Shown piece by piece: positions 43,440 through 53,938 of a stretch of 64,000 nucleotides of DNA. Within the stretch, counting starts at the first letter, position 1. Each line of letters begins with the position of its first letter. This DNA is from Ectobius pallidus (lineage: Eukaryota; Arthropoda; Insecta; Blattodea; Ectobiidae). The notes beneath the pieces are model-generated. The model saw nothing but the letters and a program-made list of their open reading frames with translations, ran no database searches and was not told where the DNA came from. The position numbers and the translations under genes are program-made. The stretch lies in assembly GCA_964059195.1 (NCBI GenBank), contig CAXKWD010000008.1, forward strand, positions 48,650,502-48,714,501, given 5' to 3'.

Positions 43440-44612
43440 TATTACACCCATTTCCACAGTTAGCTCGTTCCGTCTTTGATAGAATGCTTGGAGTTCCTTA
43501 TCTTCCCCTGACAGGTAATTGGACCACCCATGCATAACAAAATTGTACACTTTTTCAGTAGTTGGTCCTTTTATGTTTCTATTTTTACCGGTTCACAGTC
43601 AATAGGAGCCGAACCTTCCTTAACACACTGCAAACATGTTCCTAACTAGGCTAATTCATCACTTGTTACATCCTTATGTTTTACCTCTAAAGGTAGGCGT
43701 TTTCCTCAGACTTAACATATTTAATGTCAAAAATTTAACCTGATAAAAACAAGGCATAGCTTTGCAGTCTACCGGCTGCGAACACTTGAATACACTTCTT
43801 AGAACCAAAAATACTTAGTAAGGGTTTGTAATCACATTTAGAATAAAATGTCTACCGTACAAGTATTGGAGGTATTTTTACACAAAAGACCACTGCAGTT
43901 GCATCTTTATCTATTTGTGAATAGTTGCGTTCAGATGGAGAAAATGTACGAGAACTATACGACACAGGACGTTCAATGCCATCTGAATCTATTATACTCA
44001 ATACACTGCCCAGCCCTGTTGAGCTTGCATCCACCGTTAATATAGCTGGTGCCTTTGGATCATAATGGGTCAATACTGGTGGTGTTGTGAGTAAATTTTT
44101 AACTTTATTAAAGGCTTTCATACACTCTTCATCGAAAACAAAAGGAACATCTTTACTCAGAAGATTGTATAACGGACTCATGATACCACTTAAATTTGGC
44201 ACAAACTTTCCATAATACTATACTATTCCTGCTAAAGCTTTTACTTGAGTTACATTTTTGGGAACAGGCGGTTCAAAAATAGCTATTTCCTTAGACTCGC
44301 AGGTTTGTAAACCATCTTTATCTATAATGAATCCGAGATTCTCCTTGTTTTGCAAAAAAAGTCATACTTTTCCCTTTTAACGACAAATCCACTTGAAGAA
44401 AGGCGCGATTTGAATATGAGTGTCATTGTAAATGCAGAAATCAAAATATCATCTAAAACCATACTACTCGTGGTAAGCCTTGTATGGTTTGGTCAATAAT
44501 TTTCTGAAAAAAATACTAGGACCACTATTTACCCCATAAGGTAATCTTTTGTAAGCAAACAACCCCTTATGAGTAGATATGGTACACAGTTTATGTGATT
44601 CCAGTTGCATAT
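43440..44612 (-). pseudogene. Gypsy B RT (second half), RNase H and integrase start
   Basis: From 44612 downward: MQLESHKLCTISTHKGLFAY (RT fingers/palm), RLPYGVNSGPSIFFQKII (44550), then decayed sequence around the active site. RNase H: PAILTVDASSTGLGSVLSII (44055), VSYSSRTFSPSERNYSQID (43980). The linker and integrase start (43660-43440) contain FYQRRNELTVEMG. The frame begins exactly where the missing first half of RT should have ended; that half lies reversed at 48150-48437. Confidence 0.75.
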
Positions 44613-44789
44613 AACAGTGGCGACGAGGAGAAAAATTCATAACAGTGGCGACAAGGAATCGAGGATTTCAAAGTACGCATGCAGGGAGCTGTGAATACAG
44701 AGTGAAACAGACGCCATTAACCATCATTCTGTTGGACTACAGTTGGGGGACGGTGACGCAGATCGGAAAAAGTTTATAATAAGAAGAAA

Positions 44790-46668
44790 ACTCGCACAAA
44801 TGTGAATTTAAACTAAGTCTTTGCTGTAGTCCATCAGTGACTTCATTCTGTTTAGACAGACAGAAAAATGGTATCTTGTGCACTTATTGTCACATAGTTT
44901 ACACACGCAGTCTTCTGTAGGATCATGATACTCGGTTCTTCTGCAAAGCTTATGGTGAAAACCATGCATTGCCAGTCTTGTTATGGCACTGCGGAATTTA
45001 TTGTTTGGACCTATCCAGTTTCGGTTCATCATCGCTTCAGTTGAGTAGAACTCTTTCCAAATTTCTCTTCTTTTCTGCTGCCTGTCCTCTTTTAGTTGGA
45101 TTTTTGTGGCGTAGAAGCAGGAGTCTGATGCGTAGGTCTTCTATTAGGAATGTCTCGCGCGCCAATTCATATGCCAATCTCGACGGAGCGAATTTTGAAG
45201 TCCCCAATGCTGCTTTTAAGAATCTTGCTTTCACCTTCTCTATGGTGTTTAGGTCTCCGTAACTGATTTCTTTCCACATCGGCTCTATCCCATATGTTAG
45301 AACAGGCATTATCTTAGCGTAAAATAGTTTCATCGCCGTTGAACGAGAGATCTGTGTGATTTTATTTATGTCATGTATAGCAATGATAGCTGCTGCTGCT
45401 CTTTCTTTGATATGTATTCGGAAAGATTTTGCCGTTGTTTGGAGAGTCACTCCTAGGTATTTGAAGGCATTTGTAATTTTCAATGGTTCGTTTTGCAGTT
45501 CGATATGGTCATCTCCTGCCACTCTTCCACCCTTTCTGAAGATAATTTGCAGGGGTTTTGTTTCATTGACCTTAAAGTTGTTTCTTGCAGCCCACGCTGC
45601 GAGGTTATTGATAGAGTCCTGTATTTCTTTCTTGTCTGTTGAACCGAGAACCATATCATCAGCGTATATGTACATTTTTGTTTCTGATGTGCAGATGTCT
45701 GTTATATTTGCCGTCATTATATTGAAAAGGAGGGGGCTTAGAGGGTCCCCCTGTAAAACCCTTCTGGTTTGCGTGACTTCTTTGATGTCTGCACTGTGTC
45801 GTCTATCTTTATGAAATTATGTGCCAAGATGTTATGTATAAGTGGGATGGTGTATGTATCTAGTTCGCCAGTGTTTTCAAGTTTGGTCATCAGCTTCTGT
45901 CTATTCACATTGTCAAATGCTTTGCAGTAATCAACGAATACTGCGCAGTATTTCTGTTTCGGCTCTCTCAGTGCATCTCGAATGTCATCAATCAGACATT
46001 CTACTGCTTGTAACGTGGAGCGACCTTTCCGGAAGCCAAATTGTTGTTCCGGGATCTGCGCATCCAATGCTTTAGTCAATCCTGTATTCAGGATGATTGA
46101 TAGCAGTTTAAAAGGGTTGTTTTCTAACGCTATCCCTCGGTACGCGTTCGGATCGTCCGAGTTACCTTTTCCTTTATACAGAATTTTCAGGGTGTCATGT
46201 CCCCAAGAGTTTGGAATATCACCTATTTCCAAACATTTGTTAAAAAGTTCTGTTCATGTTATGACTGGATCTGGGCTAGAATCCTTTAGGGATTCATTGA
46301 ATATTCCATCCGGCCCTCCTGCTTTGTTTCGCTTCAGTTTTTCTATCGTATTCCGGACCTCTTGGGTTGTGATTTCTTTCATTATTTATTGACTTGGAGG
46401 TGTTTTTTGTCGTAAGCTTGTTGGTTCTTCTCTGGGTTTAAGATTGATTGGAAATTCGCTTGCCAGGTTTCCATTCATATGTTTGGCGAATGTGTTGATT
46501 TTCTTCTTCATAGCGCTAAGTAGGGGTCCCTTTCCGCTTCTGCTGCTACTTCTAGCTCTTTTCTTTTTGTGAATTCATTTCTCTTTTGTTTTAACAACAG
46601 TTTGTATTTACTTCTGGATTCTGCGTAGGCTCCTAGGTCTTGGATACTGCTTGTTGAGAAAAAAGCTT
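44790..46668 (-). mobile_element. 5'-truncated LINE in the inverted Gypsy B segment
   Basis: Minus-strand RT from KLKRNKAGGPDGIF (46340), YKGKGNSDDPNAYRGIALEN (46175), FVDYCKAFDNVNRQKLMTKL (45940) and the intact active site MYIYADDMVLGSTDK (45675) to FKYLGVTLQTTAKSFRIHIK (45460). It ends with a Cys/His finger C-x2-C-x8-H-x4-C (44910-44870). A frameshift at 45735 and a stop near 46250 inactivate it. It belongs to the same clade as the LINE at 48674-52850. It lies within the Gypsy leader before gag. Confidence 0.8.
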
Positions 46669-46689
46669 AAGTCTATGTTTCCGGGGAGG

Positions 46690-47560
46690 AAAATTAGGAC
46701 TTAATTTTGTCACGCAGAGGTGAGAGTGTGGCAACATCGAAATTGCTAGGACTCGTCTGTGAATTTGATGCAAGTCAGGAGAATTGGGCATCTTATGTGG
46801 AACGTTTTGAACTATTTTGCGAGTAAAGTAAAAACTGATAAAAAGGTGTGCACGTGTAAAGACATATTCCTTAGTAAGAAATCTATGTATGCCAGACGAA
46901 CCGTCTACAAAGAAGATGGAGTATATTGTAAAGATTCGTACTCAAAACCTTCATTTATTGCTGATCGGTATAAATTGAGCAAAAGAAACCAGTTTGAAAA
47001 TGAGACAGTTTCGGAGTATATTGCGCGTTTAAAGCAATTATCTTTCCATTGTGAATTTGGAACATCTCTTAGTGACTATTGGCGTAATCGAATGGTGAGT
47101 GGCGTACTTAGTGAGTCGACAAGACAGAGGGTATGGGAAGAACCTTCTCTAACCTATGATGAAGCAGTAAAAATTATCCTGTCTGTGGAGACGGCTGAGA
47201 AAAACGCATCAGTTCTGGGGGCCAGTAATATCACCGGGGGCGGTGGCCAGTTGCAGCGGATGGCAGCATCTCATCGTCGGAATGCCGGGGGCAGGCCACA
47301 GCAGCAGGAAGGCAGCAGCTATAGCTATGAACCAGCACAACCCAGTGGCAGCAATCAGCAAGTGAATTGGGGAGTGAAGTGTTTATGTTGTGGGAAAGTT
47401 GGGCATATGTCTGAAGATTGTCGTTTACGTGGTTTCGTTTGCAACAAGTGTGGTAAACAAAACCACATTGCTGCAGTTTGTAAATCTACACATAGATCTA
47501 TCCAGACTAAGGGTCAATCTAAATACAAGAGCAGCTATAAGAAATGAACGAAACATAAAT
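46690..47560 (+). pseudogene. Gypsy B gag with two zinc knuckles
   Basis: Starts around LLGLVCEFDASQENWASYVE (46745). It continues in frame at 46759-47547 through NQFENETVSEYIARLKQLSF (46990), LSDYWRNRMVSGVLSESTRQ (47070) and a glutamine-rich linker to two CCHC knuckles, CLCCGKVGHMSEDC and CNKCGKQNHIAAVC (47379-47480). Gypsy-family gag. The basic C-terminus ends at 47547. Confidence 0.8.
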
Positions 47561-47749
47561 ATGTGGGAGCGGATTCTCAGTTTGAAGAGACATCCGAACC
47601 TACAGATGAAAACCTAGATGGTGTTGCTAAACTATATGAAATTAAACCAACTATCACTAGGTTGAGTGGTGAAAAAGAGTTTAACACGGTTTAATTCTGT
47701 AAGAGTTGATCCAATTAGGTTAGAAGTCAGTATAGAAGGGTAAGGAGGA

Positions 47750-48437
47750 GTAATGGAGTTAGATACGGGGGCAAGTGTAAGTGTATGTAACAAGGAATTT
47801 TATCGAGATAATTTAAATTAATTAGACTTGTTACCGACTGATTTATCTCTTAGCTCCTATACTAATGAGCCTATTGTACCTATAGGTAGATTATGTGTCT
47901 CAGTGGCATATAAAAATGTTCAAACTGAATTTGATCTGTATGTAATTGAAAAGGGGTCTCATCCACTTATGAGACGTGATTGGCTTCAAGCTTTAGGAGT
48001 AGACATTTAATTTAAATCCAATTTGTTCGAGTTGAAGAAGTCTAAGTCAACTATGCTAAGGGATAACACTTTTATTGAAACAAATGTAAACAAATTAATT
48101 CAAGATTTCACTGAAGTTTTACCGATCAGCTAGGCGAGTACAAGGGTGAGCCAATTAAACTCTAGCTAAGAGAAAATGCCATACCGAAATATTGTAAATG
48201 AAGGCCGTTACCATTCACCTTTAAGTCCAAGATAGAAGCTGAACTTCAACGCTTAGTTGATGCTGATGTATTGTCTCCAGTAACTAGTAGCGAATATGCA
48301 ACTCCGATCGTAGCTGTTCTGAAAAAATGTGGTTCTCTTCGTATATGTGGAGATTACAGAGGTTTGAATAAGGATCTTGAAGTGGAACATTACCCATTAC
48401 CAAGAACTGAGGAGTTGTTCACTGAGTTACAAAAGAG
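47750..48437 (+). pseudogene. Gypsy B protease and first half of RT
   Basis: Protease MELDTGASVSVCNKEF (47753) with an intact D-T-G. VIEKGSHPLMRRDWLQALGV (47943) is the usual protease end. RT begins near 48180 and reads ATPIVAVLKKCGSLRICGDY (48300) and HYPLPRTEELFTELQKS. It ends abruptly at the LTR. Several stops (47820, 48008, 48133). Confidence 0.75.
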
Positions 48438-48673
48438 TGAAATGATTACACAGTTGTTACAGTTAACATAGTACCGTGCACCACCATTAAGAGGTTTATT
48501 GGAGACGCATATTTACAGATGACAAGGCAATCCGCCATCATGGGAACTCTCTATCTACCGTTGGCGGGAGCGGGATCGCTTCTTACTGGTCGAGCTACGG
48601 CCTTCTTTATTCATTAATTGCCACACAGAACATTAACGGAAATATAGATAATAAATTACATACATATGTAACA
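48438..48673 (-). repeat. Gypsy B 5' LTR
   Basis: 236 bp, TGTTACATATG...CATTTCA on the minus strand. It is the intact counterpart of the split LTR at 25943-26052/31361-31497; the same blocks occur in the same order. Confidence 0.85.
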
Positions 48674-48827
48674 GTTTTCATCCTTCATTGGTATCCCTCC
48701 CTTTCGGAAGATTACCATTTCTGTCTTTTCCTGGTTCATTTGTAGTTCGTTTCTGGCGGCCCAGTCCTCTAGAGCGTCCAGACCTTTTTGTAGGTCTTGT
48801 CGGCTTGTAGAGGCCATCGCCATGCCG
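48674..48827 (-). pseudogene. LINE RT segment between Gypsy B and Transib
   Basis: Minus strand reads MAMASTSRQDLQKGLDALED then MNQEKTEMVIFRKGGI. This is the part immediately after the RT active site. Its upstream part is on the far side of the Transib (51028-51658), which ends in IYIYADG. So the Transib sits right at the YADG motif. Confidence 0.8.
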
Positions 48828-48866
48828 CACAGTGGTCCGGATCGGAAAAAAAAGCTGACAAAAATC
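48828..48866 (+). promoter_or_regulatory. Transib left end resembling a 23-RSS
   Basis: CACAGTG (48828-48834), 23 bp spacer (48835-48857), ACAAAAATC (48858-48866). The V(D)J consensus is CACAGTG and ACAAAAACC, so the heptamer is identical and the nonamer matches 8 of 9. This is the known layout of Transib termini. Confidence 0.85.
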
Positions 48867-49479
48867 GATTTTGAACTTTAATTTAGAAACGCCAAACAAC
48901 TGTCCAAGTATAGTATGATTGTCAGTGTACATTAATTTCACTTTATGTTTCGAAATTGCTTCTTGGTTTCTCAGTTATAATACTGCAAAAGTGGCATAAC
49001 TCTTAGTTCCTGAACCGCTCACTTCTGTAAGTAAACTTTGCAATATCTTTCTCACTTGAAAATGAAACTCAAGGTCTATAATATTGTACCTGTAGATACT
49101 TTATAATGTGCTCTATCTATTAAAAGCACGATTGTCGAATTTAGATTATTTATAAGGACTTTTACATTAATTTTAATAAAACCTAATTTTCTTCAAGAAA
49201 AAAAAGTTTTGCTTGACTTTTAAAAAAATGTATACATATGTATCCTATGAAATTTACGCAAGTATTAAAATGAAGTCTTGACAATATTTCCTTAAAGGTT
49301 TCATCGCCAAATCCCGCCAACTCCGTGAATGAGAAGGCCGAGAATGTTTATATGTGCGCTCTGAGGATAAACACTCGCGCGAGATAAGGGGCTGTTCAGG
49401 GATGTCTTGCAGCCAGAAAACCGAAATGATCATCAGTTGTGAGAAGTATTTGATTAGTGGTGGTTGTTTGTATTGTGAA

Positions 49480-50871
49480 TAGAGATAAATGAGTTTCATT
49501 GTCAATCGTAGTGAACTTCATAGCAAGATTCGTGAAAATAAAGATCAATCTCGCGCGCGGCAGGAAAAGTTTGTGATGCATCTAATTAATAACTTTCAGT
49601 TAAATGTTGACGATAGTGTCGAGAAAACAATGTACAATAGTGTAAGGAAGTTTTTTCTGCCTTATTTTTACCGCTGGAAAAATGTAATTTTTTGGAAAGT
49701 TTCTTGTATAAGAAATATTCAGAGTGGTTGAAAAAAGATGTGATTTCAAGAGTGACCAGAGCGTACTTCATCTTTCGTGCCTCCTCGCCTTGTAGACAGT
49801 AAAACCCGAATTATTGCGTAGAAAAAATCGAGAACTGCATTTACACGATTCTGCAGGCCTATTCGAATGCAGTGGGTTCATGAAACATCAGAAATTTCTC
49901 GGGCGAAAAAAGATCATATAACAAATTGAAATTTTAAATAACTTGGTTATAAATAACACCTAAGTGCGTTATTCCTTAATATTATTAATGATAGATGGAA
50001 AAGTATGCTTTAGCAAAATCTTAAAGTGCTATATTTGTAGTGCCAAGATTTCAGAAATGAACAATTTACAAACAATAGCACAGAAGCCCGTCGACAATAC
50101 AGCTTGAGTTTGGATTATCAGTTCTGCATGCCCACATCCGATTTTTTAAAAGTCTCCTCCATATTTCCTATCGCCTGGACTTTAAAAAGTGGAAAGCGAG
50201 CTTGAAAGATGGTACCCGAGACCTATTGGAAATAAAAAAAAAGTAGTGTAAGACAAATTCAGAACCAGATTAGGTCTTCTAGTTGATATTCCGAAGCCTG
50301 GTTATGGAACCACCAATGATGGTAACACTGCCCAAAGGTTTTTTTTTGAAAATACTCAGTTTCCGAAATAACTGGGATAGACTTAGAGTTAATAACTCAT
50401 TTTGGAATAATTTTAAAAACTGTTTCCTCCGGTCGTGAAATTAATTGTTCAGAGTTCAACCCCTACCGCAGCGAAACAGCAAGTTTATAAGTACGGCTGT
50501 ACTCGTGGTATTAGGCCTACATGCCACACACTCTCCACAAAATAATTATCCATGGATCTTCCATTATAGAAGCTCCTATTCTGCCGATTGGGGAACTTTC
50601 AGAAGAAGCCTTAGAGGCAAGAAACAAAGACGTAAGAAAATATAGGGAAGACCATACCAGAAAATCCTCAAGAATTTCCAATAATTATGACTTGTCCCAC
50701 AGACTATTGCTAAGCTCTGAACCAGTAATTTCCAGCACAGGAGGTCTACCAAAGAAGAAAAGAAGACAGTTAGCTCAGGAAGTGTGTAATTTATTGGCAA
50801 TACCCAAGGATGAAACGGAGCAGAAAGGAGAAGAAGCCGACAGCGACTCATCCGGATCAGAGGATGAATGA
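49480..50871 (+). pseudogene. Transib transposase (RAG1 core-like), broken
   Basis: Recognisable parts, in three frames. N-terminal: NRSELHSKIRENK (49504). Middle: LLMIDGKVCF (about 49984), with an Asp probably corresponding to a catalytic Asp, followed by the C-x2-C of KCYICSAKI. Then LHAHIRFFKSLLHISYRLDF (about 50125), LGLLVDIPKPGYGTTNDGNT (about 50275), and the intact 117-codon C-terminus at 50521-50871 with LPIGELSEEALEARNKDVRK (50580), which holds the likely third catalytic residue (Glu). The acidic tail ends SGSEDE. At least five frameshifts or stops. Confidence 0.85.
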
Positions 50872-50989
50872 GTATTTTTTACCTGTAGGCCTAAGTACTG
50901 TACTTTTATGAACTAAAACAACAAATTGACCTAATATTAGTACTTAGTTTAAAGTTTTGTGCTAAACTATTTCAAATTGTTATGGAAAA

Positions 50990-51027
50990 TATTTTTGTCC
51001 GCTTTTTTTCCGATTCGGACCACTGTG
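50990..51027 (-). promoter_or_regulatory. Transib right end, RSS-like with 22 bp spacer
   Basis: Reverse strand from 51027: CACAGTG, 22 bp, ACAAAAATA. It has one A fewer in the A-run of the spacer than the left end. Confidence 0.8.
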
Positions 51028-51658
51028 TGCCGTCTGCATAAATATAGATAGAAACCTCTTTTGCATTCTCTTGCACCCCCTTTACTGCGTCGTGCGTTAA
51101 AACCTTAAATAGTATTGGACTGAGTGGGTCCCCCTGCAGTACCCTATTTTTCTGGCTTATCTACTCTGACTTTACCACATTATAATCTATCTGTATGTTG
51201 GAGTTGAGTCTGGTCGTCCATGGTTCGTTTAGCATCTTTTCTAATTTCTGTATTATCTGCTTGATGTTTGCTGTTGTCTAAAGCTTTCGTGAAATCTATA
51301 AATATTACGTGTAATTTCCGTCTTTCCTGCTTTACTTCATCTTGTATTTCTTTTATCAGACCTTCTGTTGCCATTATTGTGGACCGCCCCTTCCAGAAAC
51401 CGAACTGTTCGAATTGTGGGGCTGATCCTCCACACTAGCAATTTTTTAAGTACCTTTAGGGCTTTCGCTTCTAGTGAAATCCCCCGGTATGTCTCCTGGC
51501 TGCTTGTAACCCCGATCCCTTGTATAACATCTTGATAGTTGACTTTCTCCAATCTTCCGGTATATTACTGCTCACTATGCATTTGTTGAATAACGCTATC
51601 CATGTTCTCGCCATGATTTCATACGTCTCCTTCATATGTTCAATGCATATGCCATCCT
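51028..51658 (-). pseudogene. LINE RT N-terminal part (host of the Transib)
   Basis: Reads ARTWIALFNKCIVSSNIPED (51613), STIKMLYKG (about 51540), YRGISLEAKALKVLKKLL (51495), LHVIFIDFTKALDNSKHQ (about 51310) and LQGDPLSPILFKVL (51140) to IYIYADG at the Transib. It joins 48827 downward. The domain order and the active-site variant (YADG) show a dead RT. Same clade as 44790-46668. Confidence 0.8.
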
Positions 51659-52090
51659 AGGAAACTCGGAGGGATTACAAAAAGAGCAGAAGAGAATAAA
51701 AAGAACTACTGAAAAAGAAAATGTCTGAATACATAGAGAAGGAAGCAAACAAAGTACCAGAGGATGCTGAAAGGGACCCTTTCCAAGCAATTCTCCTAAG
51801 ACAACCCCGGTATGCGACGAACATACACGTGGAAACATGGGAAATGCACGCAAAAAATAATATCTCGGAAGGAAAAGAGACCCGATTTCATTGGAAAGAT
51901 AGACAGCAATAATCCTTGCCCGTATTTCACGGGGAAGAAGTGGAACTTGTTGTAAGAAGACTCAAAACTTGAAAGGCCCCCGACCCGGATGGCATGCATT
52001 GATCATATGAAGGAGACGTATGGAATCATGGCGAGAACACGGATAGCGTTATTAAACAAATGCATAGTGAGCGGTAATATACTGGAAGCA
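51659..52090 (+). pseudogene. Inverted piece of the same LINE (region between endonuclease and RT)
   Basis: Plus strand: RRDYKKSRREYKELLKKKMS (51668), DAERDPFQAILLRQP (51760), VELVVRRLKT and a KAPDPDGMH remnant (about 51975). It then ends with MARTRIALLNKCIVSGN (52027), which is the inverse of 51545-51615 on the minus strand. So the central LINE part is turned round between its endonuclease (52095 onward) and RT (51658 downward), with about 100 bp duplicated. Confidence 0.7.
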
Positions 52091-52094
52091 GTAC

Positions 52095-52850
52095 ATAGTC
52101 TGTACGATTAATATGTCCTTCGTCCTTAACCATTATTCTGAAGTGTCCTATGTGTGGCTTCACTAGGCATGCTAGTCCTCCTGCTGGTCTTCCTCTCTCC
52201 CCTTGTCTACCCTGGTTGTGTATATTGTAGAATCCTCTGATATTTACTTGTGATTCTTCACGGACAAACGTTTCTGTTAGGGTGCACATATCATATTTAT
52301 CGAATATGTTTTCTGTCATATCCTTGATTCCTGGTTTCAGCCTTTCTATGTTCCAATTTAGTACTTATATGTATTTCCTGTCCCGTTTATTGCCTTGCTC
52401 CCCATATTTTATTGGGGCACGAAAGGGCTGGCACTTTATTCCGCTGGGACAGAAGTCCTCCGAATATACTAGTTCTTCGTATTTTAGTGGCACTCCGATT
52501 TTGAATGCTTTAGCTGAGTCCCTTTGTCGGAATTTTTTAAAACAGCTTCCTTCTTTGCCGTTTTTCTTTAGGTATCCTATGATATGTTGTTCTTCTGTGT
52601 CTTGCGTTAATCTGGAGATGTGTAGCCATATTTTTCTTTCTACTGCTTTGCGCTAGTTATTCCCCTCCTTCCGTCCTCTTCCTGTTGCCTCTTGAGGTTT
52701 TTTCCCAGTTCCTGTATCTTGGCTCGTTTCCGTTTCTGCCCGCTACGTATGTTTATTCCTCTTTTCCGGCGTTTAGTTCCTCCTCCTTTTGTTCTCTACC
52801 TAAGTTTACCGTATTATTATGCTCTTCTAGTTTTCAAGTTGGCCTCCTCT
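52095..52850 (-). pseudogene. LINE endonuclease N-terminal part and ORF1 end
   Basis: NIFDKYDMCTLTETFVREES (52305) is an APE-type endonuclease start (catalytic Glu), then AGGLACLVKPHIG (52180). Upstream (52850-52330) the minus strand reads SRLTQDTEEQHIIGYLKK and CPSGIKCQPFRAPIKYGEQG, a nucleic-acid-binding ORF1 tail with in-frame stops. It belongs with 51658-51028. Confidence 0.65.
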
Positions 52851-52854
52851 GTTG

Positions 52855-53938
52855 CTAGCTCCCTTTGATAGCTCCCTTCAAAGTATCAAAGATGTATGTG
52901 TGACACACTTTGACATTGTTATGGACGGAGGACTTCTTTTGCACAAAGTTATTTGGCAAAGAGGTTCCACGATATCTGCCATTTGTGATGGATATGTCAA
53001 TTTTGTGAACAGTCGCTATCGTGGAAGGTGTTGCACTGTAGTGTTTGAAGGGTACACGAGCTCATCCTCAAGTACAAAGGTCGCTGAGCAGCAAAGAAGG
53101 TACCGTCTCAGCAAGTCAGCCGACATACATTTCAATCAGGAGACAGTCATAACTGTGAAGCAGGAAGACTTCCTGTCAAATGTCTACAACAAAAGTATTC
53201 TGATTAACGTGCTGAAAGTCACACTACAGGCACATGGAGTCAGAACCCTACAAGCACAGAATGACGCGGATGTCCTCATTGTAGACACGGCTGTGGAGTT
53301 GTCACATACCACCGCTGTTGCAGTTATTGGTGAGGATGTCGACTTGACAGTCCTGTTTATGGCCAAAACACCTAGTGACCAGGACATAATTTTCGTCAAG
53401 CCTGGACGTGAAACATAAAACCTACATTATTTCCGAGCCAGGAGCTTCAGACCCAGGGGCTGCGAGACATACTATACTATTTCTACATGCCTCCACTGGG
53501 TGCTATACCACTTCAGCAGCCTGCCGAAAGAGTAAGCTGGGATTTATCAAACTGGATTTGAAGTCTCCTGACGTCCAGGGAGCTGCTGCAGTTTTCTCAC
53601 ACCCTTCCTCAACCAATGATGATATAGAGGAAGCTGGGGAAAAGTGTATTTTGAGGTGGTACGGGGCCCCACATAACGAGAAATCTCTAAACTCTCACCA
53701 TTATTAATCCTTTGTAAAATCGGTAGCCAATATCAAACCGGACATCTCATGCCTCCTACCAACTGAGGGGACAGTGAAACAACATTCTCTGAGGACATAT
53801 CACCAAGTCCAGATGTGGTTGGGACATGAGCTGCCTCCTCAGCTGTATGGCTGGGAGTTAGCCACCAACAAATTTCTAACCCCGGTGCACAGTGAGCAGC
53901 AGGCAGAACTGTACATTATATATTATATACCTTGAATA
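52855..53938 (+). pseudogene. XPG/FEN1-like (PIN-type) protein, copy 2
   Basis: The open frame 52852-53418 reads FDIVMDGGLLLHKVIWQRG, TVVFEGYTSSSSSTK (XPG-N-like F-(D/E)-G), FLSNVYNKSILINVLKVTLQ, then AQNDADVLIVDTAVE and VAVIGEDVDLTVLFM. The last two resemble the A-x-x-E/D-A-D and E-D-(S/V)-D-L steps of the XPG I-region. A frameshift near 53410 leads to 53408-53707 with ILFLHASTGCYTTSAACRK (G-C-D mutated to G-C-Y). After another stop come SCLLPTEGTVKQHSLRTYHQ (53745) and QLYGWELATNKF. The Cys tail seen in copy 1 is not visible. Confidence 0.6.

Larger units (their letters stand above)
44613..48437 (+). other. Segment of Gypsy B apparently inverted in place (PBS-gag-PR-RT1)
   Basis: Plus-strand order is primer-binding region, gag, protease and first half of RT, stopping at TEELFTELQKS exactly at the LTR (48438). 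The complementary second half of RT starts on the minus strand at 44612. Turned round, the segment would restore the order LTR, primer site, gag, PR, RT1, RT2 with only about 30-40 bp missing. ATAACAGTGGCGAC occurs twice (44613-44626 and 44640-44653) as a 27 bp tandem, and the second copy is preceded by TTCA, the last four bases of the LTR. Confidence 0.65.
25943..48673 (-). mobile_element. Gypsy B: old Gypsy provirus expanded to 22.7 kb by nested insertions
   Basis: Two copies of an about 236 bp LTR (TGTTA...TTTCA on the minus strand) lie at 48438-48673 and, split by a LINE, at 31361-31497 plus 25943-26052. Between them are all parts of a Gypsy in minus order, except that the primer-binding site/gag/protease/RT1 part (44613-48437) is reversed in place. 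Inserts are an I-type LINE (26053-31360), Gypsy A (32000-41655), a MITE (42473-42980), a LINE end (about 42983-43435) and a LINE (about 44790-46668). What remains is about 5 kb, a normal Gypsy size. No matching target duplication is seen at the outer ends. Confidence 0.7.
48828..51027 (+). mobile_element. Transib (RAG1-related) DNA transposon, degenerate
   Basis: A 2.2 kb element with exact 5 bp duplications TGCCG (48823-48827 and 51028-51032), the length and GC-rich type that Transib makes. Both ends start CACAGTG. At the left end a 23 bp spacer separates this from ACAAAAATC (48858-48866), and at the right end the spacer is 22 bp. The single gene is a Transib transposase remnant (49480-50871). 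It interrupts a LINE RT gene, whose sequence continues directly across one copy of TGCCG. Confidence 0.92.
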
